Source of the DNA: Verrucomicrobiales bacterium | Lineage (GTDB): Bacteria; Verrucomicrobiota; Verrucomicrobiae; Limisphaerales; UBA1100 | Assembly: GCA_002721895.1 (NCBI GenBank) | Contig: PBLV01000065.1 | Span: 6,097 to 70,096 of the forward strand | Reading direction: 5' to 3' | DNA: 64,000 bases | Shown: positions 35,707 through 45,552 of the stretch, in pieces | Numbering within the stretch: the stretch's first letter is position 1 | How the letters are laid out: each line of letters opens with the position of its first letter | Notes under the pieces: generated by a model | The model's database searches: none | What the model was told of the DNA's origin: nothing | What the model saw: only the letters and a program-made list of their open reading frames with translations | Position numbers and translations under genes: made by a program

Positions 35707-36932
35707 TAAAAGGTGAATCCGACACGCAGGCCAATCGCCAGCACATCGTTCACACTATTATCACCACTCGGTCGATTGATCCACTGAATATCGGGTTGGA
35801 TATACACCGACGGGCTCACCTGGATTCGGTGGGTCAATTCCAACAGGGATTCGTGGGACTTGGTTGTGGTGATATCGCCACTATGTTTGGCATGAAGAAA
35901 ACCCAGGGTCGTGATGTCCTCATCGCGGCCAGGAATCAGCCCCGTGTAGCTCAAGCCCGCATCCAACATGGTATGAATCCGGCTACGATCCCGCTTGGCC
36001 ACACCGTAGCGGAAGAATCCCCCGAGACCTTGATCGCCATCCTCGCGATATAGCAGCTTGTCCAAGGAGAAAAATATGCCACTGTTTCCATCGACAGTGC
36101 CGGCGGCATTTTTGTCAAAGGTTCCGGAATGATGCCAAACCCCCAACCGGTACCACGCCGGCAAATCCGTGCCATCAGAGACATTGAAGCCATTGTAGCC
36201 AATCTGATACAGACTCGTCCAACCCTGCCCATTCCCCAGCTCAAAATGAGTGCCGTGCTGGTTGATGGTGGGATCACCTCCCGAATCATCAAAAATGTCA
36301 CCGTCGTAGACGCCCGCCTGCACATAAGCCGCCTCCGAGAGGTCGTAGCGCAGGTGTATACCAAGCCCAGCCGCCGTGAAAGCCGGGCCGCCATTCAGCG
36401 TATTGGCGCTCCATGAGGCGGTCTGGCCAAAGGCATCATTGATCAGGGTCTCCCGGTACATCGAGGGAACAAAATCCCCGTCGGCCAAAAGGCTGCCCAA
36501 CTTGACATGCAAGTCGCCGTATTCTTTCTCAAGATACAATTCATGCAACCGAAGGCCGTCAAAGGCATCAATATTGCTGATGGCCAACTCGTTGCCGGCG
36601 TGCTTGCCGGGGCTGGCACCGTGGGTCCACATAGTGCTGATACGAAAACTAAAGCCTCGCCAACCGATAATTTTTTCCAAGTCGGCATCCAGCGCGCCAT
36701 AACCAAGCCCATTGTAGTCGGCACCCCGGCTTGTGCCGCCTGACACTACGCCAAACGATTCAGCGGTATACTCAAGCGTCAGATCCACGCCCTTTTCCGC
36801 CCATTCGGTTCGCAGACCGCCCCAATCTCCTGTCAGTGTGTCTCGTTCCCATATGGATGGCGCGGGCGCCACCGGCTGCGCAAAGGCAACAGCCGCTACC
36901 GTAACTGAAATCGCCGTAACAAAATTTCTCAC
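35706..36932 (-). CDS. OprB-like outer-membrane porin in a metal uptake operon
   Basis: This 408-residue protein has a signal peptide (1-19). An OprB-type beginning follows (WERDTLTGDWGGLRTEWAEKGVDL) and alternating beta strands run to the C-terminal aromatic residue (LRVGFTF), as expected for a 16-strand outer-membrane barrel. OprB-family porins classically pass sugars. Here the gene sits between the metal-binding lipoprotein (4-bp overlap) and the ATPase (1-bp overlap), so it more likely passes metal ions or a metal chelate. That substrate is inferred from context only. Confidence 0.88.
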   Translation of the reverse strand: MRNFVTAISVTVAAVAFAQPVAPAPSIWERDTLTGDWGGLRTEWAEKGVDLTLEYTAESFGVVSGGTSRGADYNGLGYGALDADLEKIIGWRGFSFRISTMWTHGASPGKHAGNELAISNIDAFDGLRLHELYLEKEYGDLHVKLGSLLADGDFVPSMYRETLINDAFGQTASWSANTLNGGPAFTAAGLGIHLRYDLSEAAYVQAGVYDGDIFDDSGGDPTINQHGTHFELGNGQGWTSLYQIGYNGFNVSDGTDLPAWYRLGVWHHSGTFDKNAAGTVDGNSGIFFSLDKLLYREDGDQGLGGFFRYGVAKRDRSRIHTMLDAGLSYTGLIPGRDEDITTLGFLHAKHSGDITTTKSHESLLELTHRIQVSPSVYIQPDIQWINRPSGDNSVNDVLAIGLRVGFTF

Positions 36933-37894
36933 TTCAATGCCTCCACCACGGTGTTGATGTTGTGTTTGATCATGCCCTGATAGGTGCCCACGTCATACTG
37001 GGCTCCTTCCGGACCTTCCATCTCGCCCGGCTTGCCCATCGCGTCGGAAAACAACTCACCGCCATTTTCCACGCCTGCATCCTTCCGGATCTGGTCAATG
37101 CCCTTTGAGGAAACACTCGTCTCGCTAAATATCGCCTTGATATTCTTGCTTTTAATCAGGTCCACCAATCGCGTCACGTTAGCCGCGCTGGCCTCATCCT
37201 CGGTGGAAATTCCCAGCAATGCCACCACCTCAAAATTATATGCGCCGGCAAAATAATTAAACGCATCGTGACTCGTCACCAACACACGGCTGCCCTCCGG
37301 CACCTCGGCCACGCGGCTCTTAGCCCACTCGTGAATCCCCAAGATTTCCTCCTTGAGCGCCTTGCCGTTGGTCTCGTATTTGGCTTTGTTCGCCGCATCA
37401 GCAGCGCCCAAACCCTCGACCACCAAGTCCACGCACAACACCCACAACGTCGGGTCAAACCACACGTGGGGATCGTAGTGCCCTTCAAACTCCTCCGGCT
37501 CCAGAAGTTTTTTTCGGTCAATCTTCTCAGTGATGGCATAGACAAGCTTGGTCTTGTCGCGGGCCATCTCCACCAATCGATCGTCCATCTTCCCCTCCAG
37601 CATCAGGCCGTTGTAGAAAATTAGGTCCGCGGCCCTCATTTTGGTTACGGCACCTGCTGTGGGATCGTACTGGTGTGGATCCACGCCCGACTCCATGAGG
37701 CCCTCCACCTCCACCAAGTCACCTCCCACCTGCTTCACCAAGTCAGTGATCATCGTTGTGGTGGTCACCACCTTCAATTTGCCCGTACGCACCTCGCCGT
37801 CACTGGGCTGGCCACTACCACCGCCCTGTGAACAAGCTGTCCATAACACCGCCAATCCCAGAAAAGCGGCCCCAACCCAATTTATCTTTTTCAT
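36929..37894 (-). CDS. Metal ABC transporter substrate-binding lipoprotein (ZnuA/TroA/MntC family)
   Basis: The start at 37894 gives a lipoprotein signal with lipobox LWTAC (Cys21). The 321-residue protein has the metal ligands of cluster A-I: GVDPHQYDP (His), YDPHVWFDP (His), VTSHDAFNYF (His) and an Asp in the C-lobe (SETSVSSKGIDQI region follows). There is no long His-rich loop of the kind common in Zn-specific ZnuA, so Mn or mixed specificity is plausible. It heads the operon and overlaps the porin gene by 4 bp. A perfect palindrome lies 15 bp upstream. Confidence 0.92.
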   Translation of the reverse strand: MKKINWVGAAFLGLAVLWTACSQGGGSGQPSDGEVRTGKLKVVTTTTMITDLVKQVGGDLVEVEGLMESGVDPHQYDPTAGAVTKMRAADLIFYNGLMLEGKMDDRLVEMARDKTKLVYAITEKIDRKKLLEPEEFEGHYDPHVWFDPTLWVLCVDLVVEGLGAADAANKAKYETNGKALKEEILGIHEWAKSRVAEVPEGSRVLVTSHDAFNYFAGAYNFEVVALLGISTEDEASAANVTRLVDLIKSKNIKAIFSETSVSSKGIDQIRKDAGVENGGELFSDAMGKPGEMEGPEGAQYDVGTYQGMIKHNINTVVEALK

Positions 37895-37908
37895 GATTTC
37901 TATCCGTA

Positions 37909-37923
37909 CAAACGAGACGTTTG
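37909..37923. promoter_or_regulatory. Candidate operator palindrome upstream of the metal operon
   Basis: CAAACG-AGA-CGTTTG is a perfect 6-3-6 inverted repeat, 15 bp upstream of the ATG of the binding lipoprotein. Its position suits repression by a metalloregulator. It does not match a consensus I know for DtxR or MntR boxes. Confidence 0.35.
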
Positions 37924-38037
37924 CCAATTTCGCGGCGAAGAGTATCCATTTAAAAGTTTGCCGCAAGAAAAAAAGTTCGCCTTACCAAAGTTTTTTCTCG
38001 AACGGGTTTGGCCGGTGAATATGTTACACTGATTTCA

Positions 38038-38337
38038 ATGAATTTAGCCGACGTTCAGGTTATTGGCAGCAATTTGGCGCTGAAGTGGAGCGGTGGGCGT
38101 GAGCAATTTATCGAGCTGGAAGTCCTGCGCCGAGCTTGCCCCTGCGCCTCATGTGCCGGCGAGACGGATGTGCTGGGCAATGTCCACAAGGGCCCTGAGA
38201 AAAAGCTGGACGACACCAGTTTTCAAGTCCGCCAAATTCAGCCCATCGGAGGTTATGCCTTGCAGATATTTTGGGCGGATGGACACGGAACGGGGCTTTT
38301 CTCCCATGAATATCTCGGGAAACTCGATGAAGCCTAA
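38038..38337 (+). CDS. DUF971 domain protein
   Basis: The 99-residue protein (ATG at 38038) is a stand-alone DUF971 domain: LALKWSGGREQFIELEVLRRACPCASC, then FQVRQIQPIGGYALQIFWADGHGTGLFSHEYL. DUF971 is the N-terminal, zinc-binding domain of gamma-butyrobetaine hydroxylases and is often encoded alone near Fe-S or Mrp-type proteins. Two Cys pairs are visible in CPCASC. An in-frame TTG at 38008 would add ten residues that fit the domain less well. It stands alone, convergent with the next gene, 14 bp away. Confidence 0.85.
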   Translation: MNLADVQVIGSNLALKWSGGREQFIELEVLRRACPCASCAGETDVLGNVHKGPEKKLDDTSFQVRQIQPIGGYALQIFWADGHGTGLFSHEYLGKLDEA

Positions 38338-38351
38338 CACAGGCGATTCGC

Positions 38352-39926
38352 TTAACTCTCAGCCTCCTCTTTTTTGGAGTCTGAATCTTCCTCGGCGGAT
38401 TTAGCCTCCGCTGCATCAACTGCGGCTTCCACTCCGTCATCTCCAGAAGGCGCAGACCCGGCCTCTTCCGAGCCCTCGTCATTGGGATTATCCTCCACCT
38501 CAACCGACTCTTCCTGAGCCCGCTCCTTCTCTTCCTTGGTCCGCGGTCGCTTGGCCGTCTCAACTATATTGTTGGAAAACTCGATGACGTGTCCCTGATG
38601 AATCAGCCAGTGCAGGTCCGCCAGCAACTGGGCTTGCTCCGGGGTTTGCTCGGCATCCTCCTCGGTGGGAGCCGGCGTGGGCGCCAAGGCTTCGAGAATT
38701 TTTCTGCGCGTACATTCCGGAGTGGCCTCGATGAATTCAACCAGCCTGCGAATGCTCTCCGACACCGCCGAGGTTTCCAGATCCAGATAATTTGGGCGCG
38801 CCACCGAGACATGCGTCACCGTCTTGTCACGCTTAAAAAACTGCAACCCCAAAGCGCCAAATTGCTTACTCAACTGCGTGGCGGTATCCAACGGATACCT
38901 GCGCTGCCTCTGCCACGTGGCCCGCAGCAGGTTTGCCATGGCCTGCGGGTGGCGCAATTCACGCGCCACCGGCCCGGCCAGGCTTATGCCATCCACTTCC
39001 TCACACACCTCCGACACCATGTTTTCCAGAAAATAGCTTTCCGCATCGGCGCGGGCGGCAAAGGTCAAAGGCTCTTCTTCATTCCTGCTTAAAAACTCAG
39101 TCTTCCAACTCGCCTGTTCAACCCATTTCTGCACGGTCTCTTCATCATGACAAATCCGAATCCTGGACTTGTATTCATCAAACGCCATTCGCGAATAACG
39201 CTCCGCATGTATCCGCGCCACCTGTCCCTGATACGCATGGTGGTTGGGTGGCCCCAGCAAGGCACCGCTGATCCCGCATTGGGCCACGGAGGTATAGTTG
39301 CCCTTGGGTGGCTCGGCCTCGGTTCGGCGCGTCTCAAAGAACTTGTCAAAGTGCGCCTTTAACGCATGACGCACCGCATCCTCTTCGCGCAGCCATGGGG
39401 TCTGATCAATCTTGCAAATAAACAAGCGCTGAACGGGGTCGCCGCCCGGCTTCCGTTTCACTTTCAGGTCAAACGAGTAGCGTTCCGGTCGATCCAGAAT
39501 CAGGTGAGCAATTTGAAACAAGGGATACGCACGACCGGTCAGCTTAATCTCACGCGCGATCGACTCCACACCCTTGGGCGAAGGCACAATCACCGACTTC
39601 AACTCGATCAGCGGCTCCTCCTTGCGAGGCTCCTGCCGCGGACGAACTCGATCACGATTGTCCCGGCGCGGGCCCTTGCCCTTCGGCCTGCCTGGCTTGT
39701 CCCGAACATCGCGGTGCTGCGGCGGACGCGGACGGTCATTCCGTCTCTGGTTGTCCCTTTGCCTGTTATCCCTCCCTCGCGGGCCGCCTCGGCCGCCGCG
39801 TCCACGCCGTTCCGGCTCGCCATCGAAAGAGGCATACTTGTTGGACTTTGCATCCTCCTGCGCCCACGCGGGGAGAAACTGCAACTCTTGGCCCAAATCA
39901 AGCGCGTTGTCCGGTTCGTCGCTCAT
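38352..39926 (-). CDS. Conserved RGG-rich, probably RNA-binding protein
   Basis: I do not recognise a named domain. The 524-residue protein (ATG at 39926) begins with an acidic segment. A strongly basic, disordered stretch follows (about 45-115, with RRGRGGRGGPRGRD and many Arg-Asp pairs), like RGG boxes of RNA-binding proteins. The middle (about 120-430) is a conserved folded region (ICKIDQTPWLREEDAVRHAL, YTSVAQCGISGALLGPPNHHAYQ). The C-terminal 100 residues are acidic and low in complexity. Similar proteins occur in Verrucomicrobiota as far as I recall. It diverges from dnaE with 133 bp between starts. A role in RNA metabolism or translation is a guess from composition. Confidence 0.78.
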   Translation of the reverse strand: MSDEPDNALDLGQELQFLPAWAQEDAKSNKYASFDGEPERRGRGGRGGPRGRDNRQRDNQRRNDRPRPPQHRDVRDKPGRPKGKGPRRDNRDRVRPRQEPRKEEPLIELKSVIVPSPKGVESIAREIKLTGRAYPLFQIAHLILDRPERYSFDLKVKRKPGGDPVQRLFICKIDQTPWLREEDAVRHALKAHFDKFFETRRTEAEPPKGNYTSVAQCGISGALLGPPNHHAYQGQVARIHAERYSRMAFDEYKSRIRICHDEETVQKWVEQASWKTEFLSRNEEEPLTFAARADAESYFLENMVSEVCEEVDGISLAGPVARELRHPQAMANLLRATWQRQRRYPLDTATQLSKQFGALGLQFFKRDKTVTHVSVARPNYLDLETSAVSESIRRLVEFIEATPECTRRKILEALAPTPAPTEEDAEQTPEQAQLLADLHWLIHQGHVIEFSNNIVETAKRPRTKEEKERAQEESVEVEDNPNDEGSEEAGSAPSGDDGVEAAVDAAEAKSAEEDSDSKKEEAES

Positions 39927-40059
39927 GAATACGGTTGGGACGCCCATCCTGCGCAACAGACCACGCAAACGCAAGCACCGCTTGAGTCATCAAGACCCTC
40001 AACAGCTTTTCAACAACCTCCCCTTGGCAACCCCGCGGACCACCGGTACAGTCCAATCG

Positions 40060-43000
40060 GTGAGCGCGGAATTCGTTCATTTACATTTGCACACGGAGTT
40101 CTCCCTCCTCGATGGCGCATGCCGCCTGGATCGGCTGATGAAACACGCAGGGGATCTGGGCTTCGATGCCTTGGCCATTACCGACCACGGAGTGATGCAT
40201 GGCGCCATCGATTTTTACCAGAAAGCGCAAAGGGCGAACATCAAGCCCATCATTGGCTGCGAGGCCTACATTGCGCCAGGAAGTCGGTTTGACAAAAAAA
40301 CAAACAGCCGCACCGGCAAGGATGGCTACAACCACCTGCTCTTGTTGGCGGAAAATGAGACGGGCTACCACAATCTGATCAAGCTGACCACCGCCGCCCA
40401 CTTGGAGGGCTTTTATTACAAGCCACGCATCGACAAGGAACTGTTGGAAGCGCACAAGGAGGGGCTGGTGGCATTCAGCGGCTGCCTAGCCAGCGAAATC
40501 CCGCAGGCCATCATCCGCAACGAGGACAAAAAAGCGCGCGAGGCGCTGGATTGGTTCAAGCAGATCCTTGGCCCGGATCATTTTTACTTGGAACTGCAAA
40601 ACCACGGCATTCCCGAGCAGGCGAAGGTGAATGCCCAGCTCATCAAGTGGGCTCAGGAATTCGGCCTAAAACTGGTGGCCACAAACGACGTCCACTACGT
40701 CGAGCGCGCCCATTCACATGCGCATGATGCGCTGATCTGCATCGGCACACAAACCACCCTGAACGATTCCCGCCGCATGAGCTATGTGCCGGAACAGTTC
40801 TACCTGCGCAGTGCGGAAGAAATGGCGGCGCTGTTCAAGGATACACCCGAGGCCGTACGAAACACCCTGACCGTGGCCGAACAGTGCAACGTGAAGATCG
40901 AGCTTGGCCAACTTCATTACCCCGTGTTTGAACCTCCTGAGCTGTTCACGCGTGAGGGCTACCTACGGCATCTTGTTGCCGAGGCGATGCATACCCGCTA
41001 CGGCGTACGCTGCGAGGCCAAGGGCGAGGAATTTGTCTGCCACTCCATCGAGAACGCTGGCAGGCTCCCAACCTACGAGGCCAGTGATAACTCCAACCCG
41101 GCCGATGTAAATGATCCCGCCGTCGCGACCGCCCTAAAGCCCCTCATCGACCGCATACAAGTCGAGCTCGGCGTTATCGAGAAGATGGGGTTTGTGAGCT
41201 ACTTTCTAATTGTCGGCGACTTTGTTCGCCATGGCCGCTCCAAGGGAATCTCCTGCGTCGCGCGCGGCTCGGCAGCTGGCTCACTGGTGACTTATCTACT
41301 GGAGATTTCCAACGTCGACCCTATCCGCTACGGGTTACTGTTCGAGCGCTTCCTCAACCCGGAACGCGTCAACCCGCCCGACATCGACATCGATTTCGCC
41401 GATGACCGCCGCCAGGATGTCATCGATTATTGCCGGGAAAAATACGGGCGCGATTGCGTGGCGCAGATCATCACCTTTGGGACCATGGGTTCCAAATCCG
41501 TCATCCGCGACGTCGGCCGGGTGATGGGCCTGAGCTATGGCGAATGTGACCGGCTGGCGAAAATGGTACCCGACGAGCTGAAGATCACACTGGAACGCTC
41601 GCTGGAACAGTCAGCCGAACTGAAGCAGGCGTACGATAACGAGGAGGTGACGCGCGAACTGATCGACACTGCCTTTGTGCTGGAAGACCTCACACGCAAT
41701 TCCTCCATCCACGCTGCCGCCGTGGTTATCGGCGCCGAGCCGCTGGTCAATGTACTCCCGCTCAAGTCCGACCCAGACGGCACCATTATTACCCAGTACC
41801 CCATGAATCCCGTGGGCGACTTGGGCCTGTTGAAGATGGATTTCCTCGGCCTCAAGACGCTAACCGTCATTCGCAACACTTGCGAAATGGTCAGACAAAC
41901 CAAGGGCCTTGAAATAAACGTCGATGCGCTGCCGCTCGACGACCAGAAAACCTATGACCTCCTCAATGCAGGCCGCACTGTCGGCGTGTTTCAGTTGGAA
42001 TCCGGCGGCATGCGCGACCTTTGCCGGAAGTTTCAACTGGCCTCCGTGGAGCACATCACCGCGTTGGTCGCCCTCTATCGCCCCGGCCCCATGGATCTCA
42101 TTCCGGACTTCATCAAACGACGGCACGGCGAGGTGGAAATCAAGTACGAGCATCCCCTGCTCCAGCAAATCTCCGAGGAAACCTACGGCATCCTCATCTA
42201 CCAGGAGCAGGTCATGCAGGCAACGCAGCTTCTCGCCGGCTATTCCCTGGGCAACGCCGACCTGCTTCGACGCGCCATGGGCAAGAAAAAGGTTGAGGAG
42301 ATGGCCAAGCAACGCGAGGCCTTCGTCAACGGCTGCGCCGAAACCAACAAGATTCCCGCTGCACAGGCCAACCGCATCTTTGACCTTCTGGAGAAGTTCG
42401 CCGGATACGGCTTCAACAAATCCCACGCCGCCGCCTACGCCGTAGTGGCCTATCAAACCGCCTACCTAAAAGCGCACCATCCCGTCGAATTCCTGGCCGC
42501 CATGTGTACCAACGACATGGGCGACACCAGCAAGCTTGCCATCCTCATCAACGAGGCGCGTGCCGTGGGGGTGGAGGTGCTGCCGCCGGACATCAACGAA
42601 AGCCGTGTCAACTTTGCCCCCGCCCGTGATGGCGAAGTCATCCGCTACGGCCTCGCCGCCATCAAGGGCGTCGGCGAGGCCGCTGTCGAGGCCATGCTCG
42701 CCGCGCGCGATCAGGGAAAATCCTTCAAGTCGCTCGCCGAGCTCTGTGAACGCGTCGATCTCCGCGCGGTCAACCGCAAGGTGCTCGAGGCTCTCATCAA
42801 GGCCGGTGCCTGCGATGGCTTCGGCCACACCCGCGCCAGCCTTTGCGCACAGATTGAACGCACCCTCGCCCGCGCCTCCGGCATTGCCGCTGACCGCGCG
42901 CGCGGGCAGGAAACCCTCTTCGGCATGCTCGATGCCGGCAAGAACGAGGAGGATGACATCCCCGCCGCGCTGCGCAACGTCACCGAGTGGCCCAGCAGCG

Positions 43001-43695
43001 AGAAGCTCGCCCATGAAAAGGAACTGCTCGGGTTCTATATCAGCGGTCACCCCTTGGACCCTCTCACTGGCATCCTCGACAGCTACACCCTGCACAAGAC
43101 CAATGAGCTCAAGGAACTGGAGGCGCGCACCGTTACGCGCATCGGCGGCCTTGTCGCCGAGGTCAAACGCGGCATCTCCCGCAAGACCGACAAGCCCTAT
43201 GCCAGCGCCACCCTCGAAGATATGCAGGGCACCTGCACCATCCTGCTCATCAACGATAATTACGAGAAATTCAACGACCTACTTCAAGTCAACCAGCCAC
43301 TGATGGTCATCGGGGAAGTCAATAACGGCGAAGATGTACCCAAGATTTTCCCTCAGGAAATTTTGCCACTGGAGGACGCCCCGCGCAAATTCACCAAGCA
43401 AGTCCACTTGCGACTGCGTGTGGAGAAAATTTCTGACAACTCTCTTGAGTCCGTCCGCGCCCTCACTCAGGCCCACCCCGGAAAGATCCCCCTGCTCCTT
43501 TGCCTGCGCCAGCCCAGCGGCGCTTCCGTCTTTGTGGAGGCCAACGAACGCTTCAACGTCACCCCCTCCACTTCACTGCAGGCCGAAGCCAACAACATGT
43601 TCGGCGACGACACCTACTACGCCAAAGTCGACACCGACCTCCCCGAACCCCAACGCCGCCGCTACGCCCGTAACGGCAATGGTAACGGCCAATAA
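40060..43695 (+). CDS. dnaE: DNA polymerase III alpha subunit
   Basis: This is the replicative polymerase. It starts with the PHP domain (FVHLHLHTEFSLLDGACRL), continues with the polymerase core including active-site Asp residues in PPDIDIDFADDRR, and ends with a HhH and an OB-fold region (TRIGGLVAEVKR). The start is taken as GTG at 40060, directly before SAEFVHLHLHTE, because family members begin there. The frame is open to 39574, but that extension lies in the divergent gene. The 1211 residues fit the DnaE family. A terminator follows at 43698. Confidence 0.97.
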   Translation: MSAEFVHLHLHTEFSLLDGACRLDRLMKHAGDLGFDALAITDHGVMHGAIDFYQKAQRANIKPIIGCEAYIAPGSRFDKKTNSRTGKDGYNHLLLLAENETGYHNLIKLTTAAHLEGFYYKPRIDKELLEAHKEGLVAFSGCLASEIPQAIIRNEDKKAREALDWFKQILGPDHFYLELQNHGIPEQAKVNAQLIKWAQEFGLKLVATNDVHYVERAHSHAHDALICIGTQTTLNDSRRMSYVPEQFYLRSAEEMAALFKDTPEAVRNTLTVAEQCNVKIELGQLHYPVFEPPELFTREGYLRHLVAEAMHTRYGVRCEAKGEEFVCHSIENAGRLPTYEASDNSNPADVNDPAVATALKPLIDRIQVELGVIEKMGFVSYFLIVGDFVRHGRSKGISCVARGSAAGSLVTYLLEISNVDPIRYGLLFERFLNPERVNPPDIDIDFADDRRQDVIDYCREKYGRDCVAQIITFGTMGSKSVIRDVGRVMGLSYGECDRLAKMVPDELKITLERSLEQSAELKQAYDNEEVTRELIDTAFVLEDLTRNSSIHAAAVVIGAEPLVNVLPLKSDPDGTIITQYPMNPVGDLGLLKMDFLGLKTLTVIRNTCEMVRQTKGLEINVDALPLDDQKTYDLLNAGRTVGVFQLESGGMRDLCRKFQLASVEHITALVALYRPGPMDLIPDFIKRRHGEVEIKYEHPLLQQISEETYGILIYQEQVMQATQLLAGYSLGNADLLRRAMGKKKVEEMAKQREAFVNGCAETNKIPAAQANRIFDLLEKFAGYGFNKSHAAAYAVVAYQTAYLKAHHPVEFLAAMCTNDMGDTSKLAILINEARAVGVEVLPPDINESRVNFAPARDGEVIRYGLAAIKGVGEAAVEAMLAARDQGKSFKSLAELCERVDLRAVNRKVLEALIKAGACDGFGHTRASLCAQIERTLARASGIAADRARGQETLFGMLDAGKNEEDDIPAALRNVTEWPSSEKLAHEKELLGFYISGHPLDPLTGILDSYTLHKTNELKELEARTVTRIGGLVAEVKRGISRKTDKPYASATLEDMQGTCTILLINDNYEKFNDLLQVNQPLMVIGEVNNGEDVPKIFPQEILPLEDAPRKFTKQVHLRLRVEKISDNSLESVRALTQAHPGKIPLLLCLRQPSGASVFVEANERFNVTPSTSLQAEANNMFGDDTYYAKVDTDLPEPQRRRYARNGNGNGQ

Positions 43696-43697
43696 TA

Positions 43698-43726
43698 AAA
43701 AAGGCGGCCCGCGCAGGACCGCCTTT
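43698..43726 (+). terminator. Rho-independent terminator after dnaE (possibly bidirectional)
   Basis: AAAAGGCGG pairs with CCGCCTTTT, with an inner CC/GG pair across a short loop. A-rich and T-rich flanks on the two sides let it serve dnaE (+) and the convergent MFS gene (-). Confidence 0.8.
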
Positions 43727-43748
43727 TGTGACGAAATCACCTCTTGAG

Positions 43749-45428
43749 TCAAACGTCCTTCTCAGGCTCCTTCTCCTCCTCTCCAGCGTCGGAGGCATCA
43801 CCATCGCCCACCTCAGAACTTCCTCCATCAGCCCCCAACACCATGGGCTTGTAGCCACCCTTCGCGTTGAAGTGGAATATTAATCCTACGTAAAACACGA
43901 GCATGATTACCGGAAATACGGTCATATCCGCCAGTGCCTTTTGGCCACTGGAATCCTTCTCCTTCTTGATCGCCTCCTTGATCTCTTTTTTCTCCTCGTC
44001 GGTCTTGTCTTTGATCAATTCGTCGACCTTGCCATCGGAGAACGCGTTGTACTTGATGATCTCGTAAATGGCCTTTTCGTCTTGCGCTTGGAATTGCCCA
44101 TCCTTCACCAAGGCAGGTGCTTTCTCCACAATGGCGGTGTTGGCCTGCACGGACTCAATTGCCTTGGCCTCCTTCAAAGCGCCGATGTAAGGGAAGCCAA
44201 GTGTGCCGACTGCCAGCATGCCAATGCCAGCAATGGCATTGAGCGCCAGTGCACCGCCGCGGGGGCACTGCTCAGACACCACGCCAAGCATCGTCGGCCA
44301 GAAAAACGTCTTGCCTAAGCCATAGATAGTTGCCGCCACAAAGATCGCCATGCCGGCCGTAATCGAAAGTGTATACAAGCCTATGATCGCCAACACTGAG
44401 CTGACCGCCAGCAGTTTCAGCGGCTGCAGTTTATGCACGATCGGCCCAGCATAGAACCGCAGTACCATCATTATCAAAGAAGTGTACACCAGCACCCAGC
44501 CTGGATGGAACTTACCCTCCGCGATGCCTTTCAAAATATTCTCAATCCAGCCGTCTGTGCCGATCTCCGTAACCGCCAAAGGCATGTGGATAAGGACCAG
44601 AATGAACAACAACGGCCGACCCAGTGACTTGGTGTATACACCAAACGCCACCGCGATAGCTACGCCAATGGCGATGAATAAGTTTTTCTGCCCGGAAGAC
44701 ACATCCGACCCTCCTTGACCGGCAAAATCGATCAACTGCAGGGTCACCAGAAAGCCGACGATCGCCGCGCCCAACACGCCAAACTCACCCAGCATATCGC
44801 GGTAGCTTACGCCCGATGCTACTCTCTCATTCACTGGGAACTTACACTTAATCAGCATCATGAAGTAAACCACTGCGGGAATGGCAATCAGGCCGACCTT
44901 GACCCACCACGGCACGTGGTCGATGAAGATGATGATCATCCCAGCCAGGACCAAGCCGCCCGGCCAGCCCGCGTGCAGGATGTTCAGCCACTTGGTTTTC
45001 TCCTTGTTGTACATGGTGGCCACAACTGGGTTGATGAAAGCCTCAACCGTGCCGTTGCCCAGTGCGCAAACCAGACTGCCCCAGTAGATCAACTCAAATG
45101 CCAGCTGCGTGTTTCCCTGCTGCGATATGAAATAGGCGCTCACCGCCATCGCCGCCCAGACAATGTGGCTGATGAACGCGAAGATCATCGCCACCTTGTA
45201 GCCAATCCGGTCGATCACCAAGCTGAAGCCGATGATGCTGACGGCAAACGGCCAAATGCCAATGCCCGCCAACCGGCCGGCTTGCGCGTCATCTAGCCCA
45301 AACTCTTCACCCCATGTCCCCAGCAGGAACATGCGGCTGATGAAAGAAAACGCGGTGGTTACCAGAGCAATAAAACATCCCCAAAAGAGAACCTTATTGC
45401 CTTCTTCGTTGTTGGTTGTAGTACTCAT
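43749..45428 (-). CDS. MFS transporter
   Basis: This 559-residue integral membrane protein has about 12 hydrophobic segments, the first being [23 protein letters not shown]. An MFS-like loop between TM2 and TM3 reads [11 protein letters not shown]. It has a soluble insert of about 80 charged residues in the C-terminal half ([17 protein letters not shown] ... [13 protein letters not shown]) and a short acidic tail. The substrate cannot be told from sequence. Its position after the carbohydrate genes suggests a sugar or sugar acid. It is the last gene of the minus-strand series, 124 bp after ThuA. Confidence 0.85.
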   Translation of the reverse strand: MSTTTNNEEGNKVLFWGCFIALVTTAFSFISRMFLLGTWGEEFGLDDAQAGRLAGIGIWPFAVSIIGFSLVIDRIGYKVAMIFAFISHIVWAAMAVSAYFISQQGNTQLAFELIYWGSLVCALGNGTVEAFINPVVATMYNKEKTKWLNILHAGWPGGLVLAGMIIIFIDHVPWWVKVGLIAIPAVVYFMMLIKCKFPVNERVASGVSYRDMLGEFGVLGAAIVGFLVTLQLIDFAGQGGSDVSSGQKNLFIAIGVAIAVAFGVYTKSLGRPLLFILVLIHMPLAVTEIGTDGWIENILKGIAEGKFHPGWVLVYTSLIMMVLRFYAGPIVHKLQPLKLLAVSSVLAIIGLYTLSITAGMAIFVAATIYGLGKTFFWPTMLGVVSEQCPRGGALALNAIAGIGMLAVGTLGFPYIGALKEAKAIESVQANTAIVEKAPALVKDGQFQAQDEKAIYEIIKYNAFSDGKVDELIKDKTDEEKKEIKEAIKKEKDSSGQKALADMTVFPVIMLVFYVGLIFHFNAKGGYKPMVLGADGGSSEVGDGDASDAGEEEKEPEKDV

Positions 45429-45552
45429 TGGCCAATTCTTTTGAACCCGACGTATGAATCAACATACGCAGACACGATTCGTTCAGGAAACTTACTTCCC
45501 TCCTCGGCGAGGGGTGATAGGCAAAAAATGGGCAAAAGTCAATGGAATACGC

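Noticed and set aside
39574..40059. An N-terminal extension of DnaE by 162 codons
   Set aside because: It overlaps the divergent RGG-rich gene and its leader; family members begin just before FVHLHLHTE.
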